64,000 nt of DNA. Origin: Daphnia carinata. Its lineage: Eukaryota; Arthropoda; Branchiopoda; Diplostraca; Daphniidae. The stretch's first letter is position 1. Every line of letters starts with the position of its first letter. Under the pieces are notes generated by a model. That model saw only the letters and a program-made list of their open reading frames with translations. It made no database searches and was not told the origin of the DNA. Position numbers and translations under genes: made by a program. Positions 43,363 to 55,556 of the stretch are shown here, piece by piece. The stretch covers positions 5,488,424-5,552,423 of the forward strand of contig NC_081334.1 in NCBI RefSeq assembly GCF_022539665.2, given 5' to 3'.

Positions 43363-45084
43363 CTAATGTTTGCGGACATGAGAAATATGTCGCGTAAATG
43401 AGACATATGGATCACATCCGTTTTGTGGGACAATGTCATGGAAATCATCGCAGGGATCTCCGTTCGAAGAGATTTTTGGTTGCAAAGCCAATTGTTTAAA
43501 ACTCATTGGAATTAGATGCGCTGCCACCTAAAACCAATAGAATAGAGTTTAAGTTCATACATAATTTAATAAATATAAATTACCCCTTTTTCCGCTACAG
43601 AATCATCTTCCAGATCTCCGACTTCCTTCAGATACAAACTGGTCCCAAGAGTAACTTCAGTAAGAAGTGTTTCCATAATAGCTAAACGTAATCTTTTTAG
43701 CCAACAAACATTGAAAACAGCCCCTTCTACAAGGTGTTGTGGTAACGGACGTAGCTTCCATATAGCCTCATCCTCCTTCAGATACAAATAAATATCTTTA
43801 GTGCTGATGTATGTTTGCTACAATCTCTTTCACTGAACGACTGTGTAAAGTCAGTTATGAAACTTAAAATCATTGTAGTTACTCGGTTCTAATTTGTACT
43901 ATATTATTTACCTTTTCATGTCCTTGTCTTTTCCTTGGATGATACATTAGGTTACTTGGAAGGCTAAAGAAATCACTTAAACATCTCGGAAGCCCTGGAA
44001 CGAACTTACTAAAGCGACCGTATTTTTTCTTCTCAACTACCAACGCCCCCACCTGTCGTGTTAATAAAAACAAAATTTAAAAAAGACTTAATTTTGAGAT
44101 GAAACAAGTAAAATTTTCATTAAGCTTACTTGCGTGTCGAAGACGTTATTCAATTTGACTTCATATTGATGGATAAAGGCATCCGACATAAAACGACAAT
44201 CGTGGGTGACTTTCACAATTTTTTCATTCGTAAGAATCTTGGCTAGTCCTAGTTTGACTCCAGTAGGGCCTAAGCTGCACATATCAAAGAGGAAAGCATG
44301 ATCGCTCATGGCTACACCGATCCAACATACAACACCAAATCGCCCAATTCGTATGCCTTCCATGCTTAACCCAATCACCGATTCCTTTTCAAGCCTGTCA
44401 ATCTTTAAGCAAATATTTAATAAACAAATTCTGAACGCAACAGCAATTCAACCTTTACATACCACACTATTGTACAATTCATCGATTCCGTCGATTATTG
44501 TGTAATTTGGAAGTGTTGATGAAAAACTTGCATCTCCGTCTTTTGTGAATGGAACTTTGTTAGTTAATATATCCGTCTGTATGCTATTATTCAGGGTTTT
44601 TATATGTGCTGGGAGAACCTTCTGCATTACTAATGGTTGATTTTTTCTATCATTGCTAGAAGATGTCTGCTGTGGGGGTAAAACTGCACTACTTTTCTTC
44701 TCAATCTGAGTTAATAATAATAAAGGTTTCGTTTTCTTTTCATGATGAGGTGGTGATTTTAATGGCAACTGGCTGGAATTGGATGCAGGGTTGTCTGAAC
44801 TTAATACCTCTTCATCTGCAAGTGTAACTAAATCACATATAAAAACAAAAAAATAAGAATACATTTCACAAGCACAAACATTTAATCTTACTTGAAACAA
44901 TATCCTTGACATAAATTCGATATAGTTCAGGAAGTTTAGCACCAGTTGAAACTGCAACACCATTTACCAGAGACAATTTGCTATAATTGCTGTCCACATT
45001 ACGAACATCACCAATGACTTTCCCAGTTTGTGTTTCTATGACTACTCTATGTCCAACAATTTTTTGCCCAATTTCACAGCTCAT
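43363..45084 (-). CDS. EXD1: EXD1-like piRNA-pathway 3'-5' exonuclease-fold protein
   Basis: Six exons in consistent phase: 44892-45084, 44463-44827, 44130-44402, 43912-44052, 43584-43775 and 43363-43527, giving 442 residues. Exon 1 encodes an LSm-like N-terminal domain; exon 2 is a Ser/Lys-rich linker; exon 3 carries the DEDD-type exonuclease fold (residues ~187-277) with the LSMEG, HDCR and NNVFDTQ motifs; the rest is the helical tail containing a WxLRP element as in EXD1. EXD1 is known as an RNA-binding adaptor with Tdrd12 and PIWI in germline piRNA production, with an inactive nuclease. Here motif I reads S-M-E (residues 199-201), so the usual first catalytic Asp is missing, in line with an inactive enzyme. 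Its start lies just downstream of the VMA21 stop. The first base of exon 2 could also be 12 bases later, without a frame change. Confidence 0.88.
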
Positions 45085-45122
45085 GTTTTATTATTCTTGT
45101 ATGACGTGGCAGTGAGTAATCG

Positions 45123-45622
45123 TTAATCTTGCTTGGTTTGCTTGGTGGGAGCAGGATAGAATGTACGGTAAATATACAGACCAAGCATAAGGTGTAAAAC
45201 AATTACTGCTATAACAGCAGACCATATATTGCACGAATGTGTTTCAAAACCCAGGATCCCTAAATACAAAACCAGTAGATGAGAAATATGTCATAATTGT
45301 TTGGCAATCATATAACATTGGTTTAGAATAACTTACCACCAAGGGTTGCTTTGCTGCCTATGAATGCTGCAACAGGAACCAAAAGAATAGCCAAGGAATA
45401 AAATAATACCTGCACAATAATTGTTCAGTCAGAAAGTCCTTTTAGACAACGTGAACGAGTGAACTTTACCGTTTGGAAAACAACAGCTTCCGATTCTTCA
45501 GCTTGAAGCTAAATTTTTATCAGCGAAATAGTTAAAACAGAACTTGCCAAATTTTTTTCTAATTGAACCAAAAATTTTATTTTGCATACCTTTTTTATGC
45601 CAGTCGCTGCTTGAGATGCCAT
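45123..45622 (-). CDS. Vma21: VMA21, V-ATPase assembly factor
   Basis: Four exons in phase: 45590-45622, 45470-45508, 45337-45409 and 45123-45259, giving 93 residues (human VMA21 has 101). It has two membrane segments (residues ~25-48 and ~60-81) separated by a short lumenal loop, a soluble N-terminus, and ends in KQD, matching the family's ER-retrieval tail. VMA21 is a small ER chaperone that helps assemble the membrane V0 sector of the proton-pumping V-ATPase. The stop is 37 bases upstream of the EXD1 ATG on the same strand, so its poly(A) signal must lie within EXD1 sequence or the two genes share a transcript. Confidence 0.93.
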
Positions 45623-46296
45623 ATCAAACCAGATGAGGAAGAGGAAGGATAGCAAACACTAGTTTCGATTTTCGAACACGACGGCGTTGTCACGTGTTTT
45701 TTGGAGAACTCGCTAGTGCTGCTCCCCGCGTGATAATCGGAAACTAGCTTTCCAAATTCGTTCCAGAACTTAGAAGGAATCGCTATTTAGGCTCAAATGT
45801 ATTTTCATCAGGGTTCTTCAACAAAGAAAAAAAAAGAACAAGAGTGACTATATATACAATTCGATACACAACTTGTTCCTAATAATATTTCTTGATGCGT
45901 TTGCATTTTGATATAACAGGCGTATGAAGCAATTCCACGTGAGGACAACTCACCTAGATCCATCAACAACAAAAATATGAGAACGATAAATGGATAAAAA
46001 GTCTTGATCGTAGCAATATCCTCCAGTCAAAGCCAAACAGAATTCTGTTGCACATTCTACGAACCAAATGTTTTGTCGGGAAGCAAGTGAACATAAAGAC
46101 GGATTCGAGATATGATTTCTTTTTTTTTTTTGTCTTTGATCGCAAATCTGAAAGAAGAATAACTGGCTGGAGTTCATGCGATAAGCTGTGAACGACGTTA
46201 AAGAAACTGCGATGGAATTTCGACCAAGCGATCGTCGTCGTCGTGAAGAACGCTAAACAAACCAAGAAAAAACAAAACAAAAGAAGAAGGGAAAAG
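45623..46296. other. Intergenic: Sbf 3' flank and VMA21 promoter
   Basis: Contains the 3'-untranslated region of Sbf and the upstream region of VMA21. Open frames here (for example 45963-46463 on the minus strand) overlap the end of Sbf in another frame and look like shadows. No other gene seen. Confidence 0.6.
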
Positions 46297-49200
46297 CTAC
46301 TGCAAGCAAGCTTGAATTTTCTCAATCCACTCTTGGGCAGAAGCGGCGTCGTTGGCACAGAAATTGTAGGTCCGGCGCTGAGTGCGCACCTCAAAGAGCG
46401 TCTTTTCGTCAAACTTTTTCGGTGCTCCTTGCGGGACGGAACCGGATGGCGCGACAGAGACAACGTCGGCTATACAAAAGGAAAAATTAAATATGAATTC
46501 ACATGATAATTTTTTGTGCTTTTAACTTACCCAAGTCAACAAAGCCTTTACAACATGGATCCTCCATAGAGTCGTAATACCGCAGTTGATGTTTTACCGA
46601 GTCCAACACGAACCACCTTTGCTTCCAGGCTTTGAGCAAGGCACCTCGCTTATAAAGGTAGCCTTCGTGTGTGCGATTCTCTGCAATGTTTGGACTAAAC
46701 TGATCGTAGTGCTGGTGGGACGTAGATGCGTGTGGTGAAACATTGGAACCAACTGAAGAGACGTCCACACTTCCGGGTCGGCCCGATTGGCTAACAGTCG
46801 GGGTCGAAGGGCCCCCTCCACCATCTCCTCCACCTCCTAACCCTCCCGATGAGGTCTGGTATTTAGAACAGTGTTTCGGCACAAGATCAATACACTTTTC
46901 GTGGCAGTTGTAGCCGCAGTCAGCGCAGCGCATTCCGGTCTTGACGATGCCCCACAAAATGTGCGAGCAAAAATCACAGCTAGTGGGGCTGGAGAAATTA
47001 TACTTTTCAAAGCGATGCGGGTTGGTGTAAACCTGGGCGACACCTTCCATTCCAACGCCGGCTCCTGCTCCAGCGCCGCTTCCGCCAGGGAAGCGACCTT
47101 TCAACAGAATTTCCATTGTCTGTCGTTTGTGAACGTCTCGGGCATGAGCTCTTGCCATCGCCACCAAACTGACTTCCTGTCGAGATGCTGGAAAATCTTG
47201 AACCGACGGTTCCATACGATCCCATAGAAGTTTCCATTTTTGTGGCAAATGGCCAAGTTCCGTCTCCAGTCGGCGTATCTCGTCCAGCATGTAGCTAAAG
47301 ACGTCTGGTACATGATGTTGAACTCCATCATAGCCGAAAGTGACGGTGCGTCGATGGGAGGGTGATGTATTGGGTCCCTCCATCGCTCGAGCCTCTTCTG
47401 CTTGGGCCAAATCCATTGCACTGATCTCAAGATCGTAAGGTGAACCGTAAGACAGCTCTTCTGTCAGGAAATAATCCCACAGTACTAGATTTGAGACAGT
47501 ACAGTACGGCCGGAGCACGAGATTGTCGTTTTCGGATGTATAGCAAAAGTTGTGAAAGATAGGCGATTTGGCAGACTGCTTCTCGATGTAATCGAAAATG
47601 GATTGGCCGGCACTCGTAGCAGACGATTGGGAGTTGGAACCACCAGGTAGTATGCGTCCACCGTTAGGAAAAAGACTTGATTCATCATCCGATAGTGTAT
47701 CGAAGCTGCGATGATGACGTGATAGCGAACCACGCTTGTCTTCGATAGCCATAATTCCTGCATCCACGCGGTCATATTCCGAGTCAAGCAAAAAGGAACG
47801 GAAGCGGCATGAAACATGATGATAAGCCAGGAATTTGAGGTAGAACTGATTAAATTCAAAAGACTGAGGAAACTGCCTGTGAATTTGATGAACCTACGAA
47901 AAAAGAAATTAGTAAAACAGCCAATAAAATTAAATGGTATCTAAAAACCGTACCATGTCTAGGAACTGCAGAAAGATGGGAGTGAACGAGCTTGAGCCCG
48001 AACCCGGAGAATTTGAATTAAGATGGCTTCGATGGGAAAAACGATGGCCAAAGGCCAGCCATTCTTTTTCTATCAGAACTCGAAATCCGTCTATTGTGCG
48101 ATAATATGGATCCAAGCAGATCTGAGTGATCGATGTCAATTGCGCAGTAACATCCCAGCCCTCTTCCAAGCAAAGCATCACCGATGATCCATTCAAATCC
48201 ATTAAGTCCACCATCGCCCCAGCGATTTGTAATAAGGTTTGTAATTGCTGTAGCCATTCAGAATTCTCAACTGCTCGATAGAAACTTTGGTCCGGTTCTG
48301 AGCTTACTGAGCTGGGTACGCAGGCACGGACTAGCTTTTTAAAAGCTGCAAGAGTTTAAACAAAATATAAGTAGAATGAAGGTAAATGTACTTTTCTGAA
48401 GCTCTAAAGGAGACTAACCGTTACGGACGTTGCGAGGTTCGGGAAAATCAACCGGGATGAAATCCGTTTTTGGAAGTGTATCTGTACGAATAGCTTTAAT
48501 AGTTGTTTTTTCGCCAAAAATGTAAAGAGCAGCTCGTCGTATTGAATGGGTCGATTCCGTCGTTGAAGCTGAATCGCTCTCTGCTCCTGCGATGCCCAAT
48601 CCACTGTTGCCCCGGAAATGCGGGGAATGGGGTATGGCAAGTGTAGCAGTCCCGCTGCCCGAACGTCGATCCTTTGCGGCACCCCAAAGGCCTACGCTTT
48701 TGCGACCGGTATTATGTCGCAATGTACTCATTGCCTTAGAAATTGTTCCACCATGACCAAAGTAGTTGCTCTTTCTGCCCACATCGGGAGTTTCGAGTCC
48801 ACCTGTTGGCGACACACCACTAGCAGATCCCAATCCGGAATTTCCAACAGTCAAAACGAGAGACGTGATACTCAGCGTACTGTCTGACATTGCCCATGAA
48901 GATCCTTCACGTAGGACAGCTACAGGTGTGGCCGTAATGATGGCATTCAAATAACGTTCCTGTTCCAAGCTGGATGAAACAGGGTCATTTGGACCAGGTG
49001 GTGCAGTCGCCACGGAGTTCGCATTGGCATTACTTCTCAGCATATTCATTACTCCCTTGACGTGAAAGCTAGCACCTCGCAGAAGAAGTCTAAGAACAAA
49101 TGACACAATTAAGCAAAACAAAAAAACAATATTAATAAAAGAAAATTTCATTTTTTTTTACCCTTTGGTTCGAGGATGGCGCCAAGTTATAACAGGCAAG

Positions 49201-52200
49201 CGACCGTGGCGATAGCAACGAGCTACCCTTCCAAGACTTTCATCCGATAAATGGGAAGGAACGACCAGTAAAGCCGGATAGGTGCGGCAAAGGCTGTAAT
49301 TGCTATTAGCTGTCGAGATCCGGAATGAATCGCCTTTGCCTTTGCCAGGTGTGAGTGTGCCAGTGGTGTTGGGCGAAGGCGCCAGATTCAATCTTTGGTA
49401 ATCCTTGGAATAGCTGCGCTCAATAACGCGCTCCAGTGTTTTAGGATCGGGCTGTTGAGCCACATTGATGCCTCCCACAGAGCCATTGGGGTTGAGGCTT
49501 CTGCCATTAGCTTCATCCATCAAGAGTTCATCTTCTTCTCGCAACAGTGATCCGCTGCCGCTTGTGCTACCTGCGCCAACTGGGGTAACTCCAGGTGGCT
49601 GAAGGATGTATTTTTTCCTTTTGGTAGCGCTCTTGGGTTTGAGTCCGACTTGGCGGGCTGTTTTCAAAAGAGTCTTTTTGGCAATTCCTTTCAATGTGGC
49701 GCTTTTTTCCTTGCCTTTGTGGATGGGCGTGGCATCCACAATCGTCTGGCCGACAAAGGCAAAGTAATGGAAGACGGAAGGCTGGGGTGGATGACGGACA
49801 CGATGGATGTATTTCCGCAGTTGCTCGACGCTGTCTAAATTTACCTCTTCATCGAACGCTACTTTCAGCATCTGGAACGTGTTTGAACGTAGCTGAAGAC
49901 CTTCTTGGAGCCACTGATCCAGATGGCCTAAATACTGGACTGAGATTCGTTTCTCTTTCGTCAATGACGTAACAGGAAAGGCACGTACGACTGTCTGTTC
50001 GCAGACAAGTGGGTCGCATGGAGTGCCTTTGAATATGATTCTGTAATTCGTCAGGAAGAGGGCGCCTTCTGCTGGTAGAAGGCCCATTCCGGCCGAGTTG
50101 GGGCTTTCTTCGCGTCCGTCTGGCAGTAAATAGACTCGCAATCCTTCCACGAGTAGTCGTTCGCCGTTTAATAAACTTGGCGTAAGAATTTTTGGTTTCT
50201 GAATAGGAGGTAATCGCTGAGCTTCTCGACTGACTGTTTCTAGAGTTTCAAGATGCATTGCGACAACTCCAGGAATCATCTGATACAGCGATCGAACATG
50301 TTCGGGAGTTACATTTCCTTCATTGCAAACTTTGTCGACGAAACGCGATACGAAGCGAACAACTGCGGTGCCTGTTTCTCCTGCTACGGCCTCTTCGAAA
50401 CCTGATTCGTCATCGCCACCAGATCGCTCGCTGTCAGCTACGCTCGTGTTCGTAACACTGGCACTGACACTGTCATGTTCTCCGTGCCCTGCAACTGCTC
50501 TCTCCCTTCGGCGTCTCTCGCCCGCTTCCAACGGGATCAGAAGGTAGACCATGCGATTGGCATAGTGAATAGCCTGAGAATAGATGGTAGACTCTTCATT
50601 CGCTTCCAACTCTAAACGCTGATCAGCGCTCATCGACGGCCATCTCCTCATCTGTTGGGCAGCGATTTCTAGCACTGACATTTCCACTTTGCTCATTTGG
50701 ATGGCCTCTGCGCTATTAAAAGTCGCATTAGGCTCTGAACGAGGAAGATAGAGAGCTCGAATATCTCGCTGGACATCTTGATAGAATGACGCTTCCCAAA
50801 ACTGTTGGCTATTGAAAAAAGAAAACGTAAAGAAATTTAGTACTGCGAAGATATGTCCAATGTAATTGGAGCAAGGATTTACCTCTGCCAAACGGGATGG
50901 TCTTGAATGCAAGTGTAAGCAAATTGAACTACTCCAGTGCAAAGTTTACGGCAAAAAGAAGTTGCAAGTGGAAGAATTGCCGCTGCCACTCCGTATTCAT
51001 CCATAACGGAGGTATCCTGCAGAGCGCAGTTTAATAAACGGACGACAAGATCAAATTGAGCTGGATCAAGGATGGCTCGGCTTCCGGCCACGTGGTGACC
51101 AAGCTCGGCACATAACGCCAATCTCGCATCATTCGTTTTTAGAGCGCGCAAAACTGCCGAAAATGTTTTTCGGGCATCAGAGATCTTGTTATCGAAGATG
51201 CAGTTGATGCAATTCCGCAAGACTTCTAAACGACGAGCAGAGTTGTTGAACAGATGGCGGGAATCTTGAAGACCACTTAAGGGTGGCCCCATAGGGACAA
51301 GTCGAGGAGCAGAGGCGGATGATTTCACGGCCGCTTGGACTAGATCGGCGTTGCCTTTGGCTAGGCCTTGGTCAATGCGCTGCTGGATGATATCTGACGA
51401 TAAACGAGGGAATACCGGCTGATGGATCCGGGTGAAGGCGCCTTCGGTGGGTCTTGGAATCCGTTGCGCAAACGGTTGCGGCGAAGGTTCTTCGTTAGCC
51501 GTAAGCTGGGTTGCTAGCTGGCGGATGTGCGTCAGAACAAGTTTTTGATCGTGACTTTCAGCGCGCAGTTGGTCGGCTAAGGCGCTGTATACATCGTCCC
51601 AGACATCACAGACACGCCAAGACGGACCACGTTCAGCCACAAAAGTGTTGAAAAACATTCCTAGCACACGGTTAGTGAATTCACAGTCGACTAAACCACG
51701 ATGGCCAAGAAAAGCCGCCTTATGGAAAGTAATGACTGGTTTCGGATGTATGCGCAATATAGTAAGACAATGGCGATATCCTTATTTTGGGCAAAAAGAA
51801 AATCGATTAAAATAATACGTTACAAATTTGATTGGATAGGGTTTACCTTGTAAGAGATGGGCCAATGACCGAATGAAAATGGCGCGAATTTCTTTGTCTT
51901 GGGAAAAAGAATCCGACTTGGGAACAGAAGAGACAGGGAATGCCGAATCGGCGCTGCGTAGCTCTGGCTGAAGGACCATGCTTAGGGCTTCATGAACTTG
52001 CGTGAGCAGTGGTTCGGGCAAGAGAGGAACACTTATGCTTCCGGGTATGTTGACAGACCCTCCATCGAGATCTGCCACGACAACGTCCATCAGTTCGGGC
52101 ACTTGGTTCCGCAAAGATGAGTGGACCCCCATAATGAAAAGTGTTGGTGACGAGAGGACTTCGACAATGGAAGCCGGCAAAATGGGAATGTAGACGTAGG

Positions 52201-53278
52201 CGTAACGGAAGGGGAACATAATTGCAGTTAGTGCGTGGCAAGCCTCATTCAGACGCGCGTGGCTGCTCGAGTGAAACAGCACTTTCTGATCCGTCAACGC
52301 GGCCGAAAAGACAGCTAGCGTGTTCTTTATGCCTAATTGCTGGAACAACCGCGTAACTGTCGAACCGGTAACGGGCAATGTTGGACTAGCCGGTGGCTGG
52401 AGGTACTGCTTATCCTTCGCGCCAATACTGAAATGGATCTGAGGTCCACCCGCAGACGGGACATAAACGCAACCCAGCAAATTGCCAATTAGGGTTTCCA
52501 GTGGTAGTCCCATGTTTTCAATGTGCACTGTATAAATGATTCCTAAGCTACAAAGACAAAGAATGGAACAATGATTAATGAAAAAAAAACATTTGTAAAA
52601 TGAAAAATAATGGCTATTGCAAATATAGCAGAAGAGAATGTTTCATTACCAGTTACGGAAAGTCTCTGGATAGTTGTGCCTTGAGACAAGAACAAGGCAT
52701 GTTGGGGCATACATAATGCTGTGGTGAGTACTTGTGGACGAAAGAGAGCGGTTAAGCCCAAGCAACTGAAAATTTCTAAAGTCAGTTGCAGAATCTTCTT
52801 CTTCATCAATTTTAGATGGAGTAATTGAAACGGCTTCATTGAAACTCAAGCAGGCACAATAGTGCCGATTGCCATCAATTCCTGTGAGGACCGAGATGAA
52901 GAACCGTGGTTCTTGCTGTTCTGATGAAAGCATCCATCCTAGTGGCTGGCAGAACAGTTCAATCCCTGGAATGAATGGTGTGTCTTCCCAATCTTTCTCA
53001 GGGAATCGCTGGATAATTTTTCCTTGGCTGAAGCCACCACCTAATTGGAATGATCATTTAAATAAAAATTTACTTTATTTTTATAAGACACTAGAAGAAC
53101 AATCAAATCCTGGTGTAAAAATCAGCCTACTCAACTAAGCGAACTTGTATCCACACAACTAAGATTGTTTTTGGCAAGTAGGGTGAAATGAAACACTTCA
53201 CCCAATAGCATGAATTAACTTACGGTCTTTGTCATGGTCGTATCCAGTAACGATGAAATAGTCGACTAAACGTGACAT
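46297..53278 (-). CDS. Sbf: Sbf/MTMR5-13: DENN-domain, pseudophosphatase myotubularin protein
   Basis: Nine exons in consistent phase: 53224-53278, 52650-53040, 51847-52547, 50883-51780, 49162-50808, 48419-49089, 47954-48345, 46531-47893 and 46297-46469, giving 2,096 residues. Order: tripartite DENN (residues ~1-450, starting MSRLVDYFIV), SBF2-type helical region (~560-700), GRAM, myotubularin-like domain (~1150-1700), C1 zinc finger (~1878-1927, perfect H-C-C-C-C-H-C-C spacing) and PH (~1993-2096). The family acts as a Rab21/Rab28-type guanine-nucleotide exchange factor at endosomes and binds active myotubularins. The phosphatase motif reads CLEEGWDVT (1513-1521): the catalytic Cys position is Leu1514 and the Arg position is Val1520, so it is a dead phosphatase, as in MTMR5/13. 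Ser/Gly/Thr-rich inserts make it longer than the vertebrate forms (~1,850-1,890). Confidence 0.96.
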
Positions 53279-53420
53279 TTTGATTTTCTACATAACACCA
53301 GGCGCGAATTATCACTGGAGATAACGTCACAATTTGACATTTCTACACGATTGGCTATTGCCAGCCGCCATTTTTCGAAGGCCGTAATAGGGTCGAAGGG
53401 TGCGTTCGCAACAACAGAGT
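53279..53420 (-). promoter_or_regulatory. Sbf promoter with CCAAT box and YY1-like site
   Basis: Reading on the minus strand, an AAAATGGCGGC motif (around 53365-53376, YY1-like) and AGCCAATC (around 53349-53356, CCAAT box) lie about 70-100 bases before the Sbf ATG. There is no clear TATA box. This is typical of a housekeeping promoter; the assignment is inference. Confidence 0.4.
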
Positions 53421-53752
53421 TTCCTTCTGCAAGAGGCAAGAGCCAAGAAGCAAGAAGTCCAAGAACCCAAGAAGCAAGCACTGAATTTCAATTCTCAATT
53501 GCTTAAGGCGCTCAAGGGCATTCGTCGGATGCGCAAGAACGCCGAATTATGTGACTATCGGCAGAGTCACAGAATAATTTTGAAAACTCCATTAGCAGAG
53601 ATACTGCTAAAATAAAATGATTGATAACTCGAGAATCTTTATCGTTTCCGATCATATCTCTCAGTGTATAGGCCTGGCCTTCGCAGACATTGTTCGCATG
53701 TGCCATTCTCGTACCGAAGGTCTAAGAACCTAATTATATAGAATGCAGTTAT
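53421..53752. other. Intergenic upstream of Sbf, no gene seen
   Basis: Contains an imprecise CAAGAAG-type short repeat at about 53430-53480. Short open frames occur on both strands without recognisable content. Confidence 0.5.
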
Positions 53753-53838
53753 ATAGATGGCAATCCGTTTTAACCAAAATAAAAATTAAAAATATTGGCC
53801 TTTTTTCTGTTATACTGCTAACGCCATCTACCGGTCAC
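53753..53838 (+). mobile_element. MITE-like element, about 86 bp
   Basis: Begins TAGATGGCAATCCG and ends CGCCATCTACCGGTCA, so its ends carry the inverted TAGATGGC/GCCATCTA motif. The same end motifs and inner sequence (GGCAATCCGTTTTA; CTGTT.TACTGCT) recur at both outer edges of the large palindrome at 57.34-62.53 kb, which marks it as a repeated family. Confidence 0.55.
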
Positions 53839-53861
53839 ATTTCTAGTTAATTCTCTACATA

Positions 53862-53931
53862 CACTGACCGAAAAAAATTTTAAGCCCGACTTTTCTCGGT
53901 CGGGCTTAAAAAATATTTCTGAAAAAACTGA
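53862..53931. repeat. Hairpin with Tc1/mariner-like end
   Basis: TTTTAAGCCCGAC and its complement GTCGGGCTTAAAA flank a loop of about 8 bases. The left side is preceded by TACACTGACCGAAAAAAA, which resembles the terminal repeat style of Tc1-like transposons. No transposase frame is nearby; probably a relic or a small non-autonomous element. Confidence 0.4.
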
Positions 53932-55019
53932 CACTCACCGGAATTGGTTGAGTATCACAGGATATACTCAAAGTTAAATACTGATTCCGGGAAAATTGCT
54001 ATTTTTGTTATGAAGTTAATCGTTTTTTAAATACACAGAGTATTTTACGCAATGCTAGCGCGCTAGTACGTTACAGCGCTAGCGCGCTGCAGCAGACATT
54101 CGGTGAGCAAAACGGTTTGCCATAATAAAATGCAGATATGGGTAGCATTACTCGTGGCGTTCGTTGCGGACTTTTAAAGAACCCTCTTATGTTCTGCTCT
54201 CAGCTAACCTCTAGTATTTATCAGTAAAAAGTGAGCTTGTTTTTGCCTTATAAATTTCAGGAAAAAAACTAACAAACAAACAAAAATAAAGATATAAAAA
54301 ACAAACATTTGATGGTTTAAGAACAGAATTGTGAAACTGACTATCAGGAGAATATAAGTTTTACCCAATCTTTCTACTATCATATGTATTATATAAACTT
54401 AGACGAGAAACTTATTTATATCACAATATTTTATAGCACGACAATAAAAAATTTATATCCTTTTTCGCTGATTAATACATCTGTGATCTATAGGATTAAT
54501 TTCAGTATTGAGGTTGTCAACATATATGAAATCCAACCTTTTGTAATTCAGAAGTTGTGCAGCCATAATTGATCCTGAAAGCCTCTGAAAAGAAGAATGC
54601 ATGACAGGTAAATAGTATTAAAACACTCCATAAGTATCTGTCATCCGTGTTCTTTCGAAAGAATTATTTCTAGGGAATGTGAGTGAAAGAACCCATATTT
54701 GAGATTTGTGAGAACCAACGTACGAGTAGGATGCCTTTTTAGGTATTAGCAACTGTATGCAAACAATTTGCAAGATATGTATTTGTTCTATTCTTGACTG
54801 AACATAGAAAGTCACTTACAGCATGCATTTATCGCTAACACTAAAACTAAAACATTTACTTTCCATCTCAGTTAGTATACGAAACCATGACCTTTGATTT
54901 TGGCTGTCAGTGCTTTAGAACAAAGATATTGTATGATAAACCAAAGATCCTGACGAAGTTGTCTACGCTATTTTTTGAAGCTTGTGAAACTATCTGTTAA
55001 TAAGTCTGAAATCATGCAA
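53932..55019. other. Intergenic, AT-rich, no gene seen
   Basis: Includes a short double palindrome of GCTAGCGCGC type at 54051-54094. Otherwise it holds no feature I can name. Confidence 0.5.
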
Positions 55020-55090
55020 AACCAATAGTTCTGCGGTAGAGCGTCTGCATTCTGAAGTCGAAAGTCTAGAGTTCGAGTCAAATCAGAGAA
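55020..55090 (+). pseudogene. tRNA-like unit 1
   Basis: An A-box-like GCGGTAGAGCG is followed at the right spacing by a B-box GAGTTCGAGTC. The anticodon stem does not pair well, so it is probably a tRNA pseudogene or a SINE head. Confidence 0.4.
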
Positions 55091-55219
55091 ATGTTCTATG
55101 TAGTAGGATGTGGATTCATAATGAATCAGTATATTGTGAATTGGACGCATTAAAATATAATTACAAATGCAAATAGGTTTCCCTCAAAAAACATGGAAAA
55201 ATAGTTAATGATTTATCAA

Positions 55220-55289
55220 GACTCGTTGTTCTATGGTTGAGCATCGGCATCGCATGCCAGATTATAAAGGGTCGATCCCCAACAGTGTC
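55220..55289 (+). pseudogene. tRNA-like unit 2, Ala(CGC)-like
   Basis: GACTC at the 5' end pairs imperfectly with GTGTC at the 3' end. The anticodon arm CGGC-ATCGCAT-GCC has a seven-base loop with CGC at the anticodon position. The B-box is GGGTCGATCCC. The D arm is decayed. Confidence 0.5.
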
Positions 55290-55486
55290 AAAGAATTTGA
55301 GCAATGAAATATGTACGTAACTTCAAATATCTAATACGATGTTTCACTTGAATAGAAATCCATTTCATTTATAGCATGCATTTTAAGACGGAAATATTAA
55401 TTTGCGTTGGGGCGCACTATAGTATTATTACTTGTGCAAATAGGTTATCTTTAAAACACATGGGAAAATGGTTAGAGTGTTTTCAA

Positions 55487-55556
55487 GACTCATGGCTCAG
55501 TGGTTGAGCATCGGCATTGAAATCCAAAGGTTGAGGGTTGAACTCTCGAAAGAGTC
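55487..55556 (+). pseudogene. tRNA-like unit 3
   Basis: The acceptor ends GACTC/GAGTC pair; the D arm GCTCAGTGGTTGAGC is intact; the B-box-like GGGTTGAACTC is slightly off consensus and the anticodon stem is lost. Confidence 0.5.

Noticed and set aside
46594-47430. Overlapping open frames inside Sbf exon 8 on both strands
   Set aside because: Shadows of the C1- and PH-coding Sbf frame.
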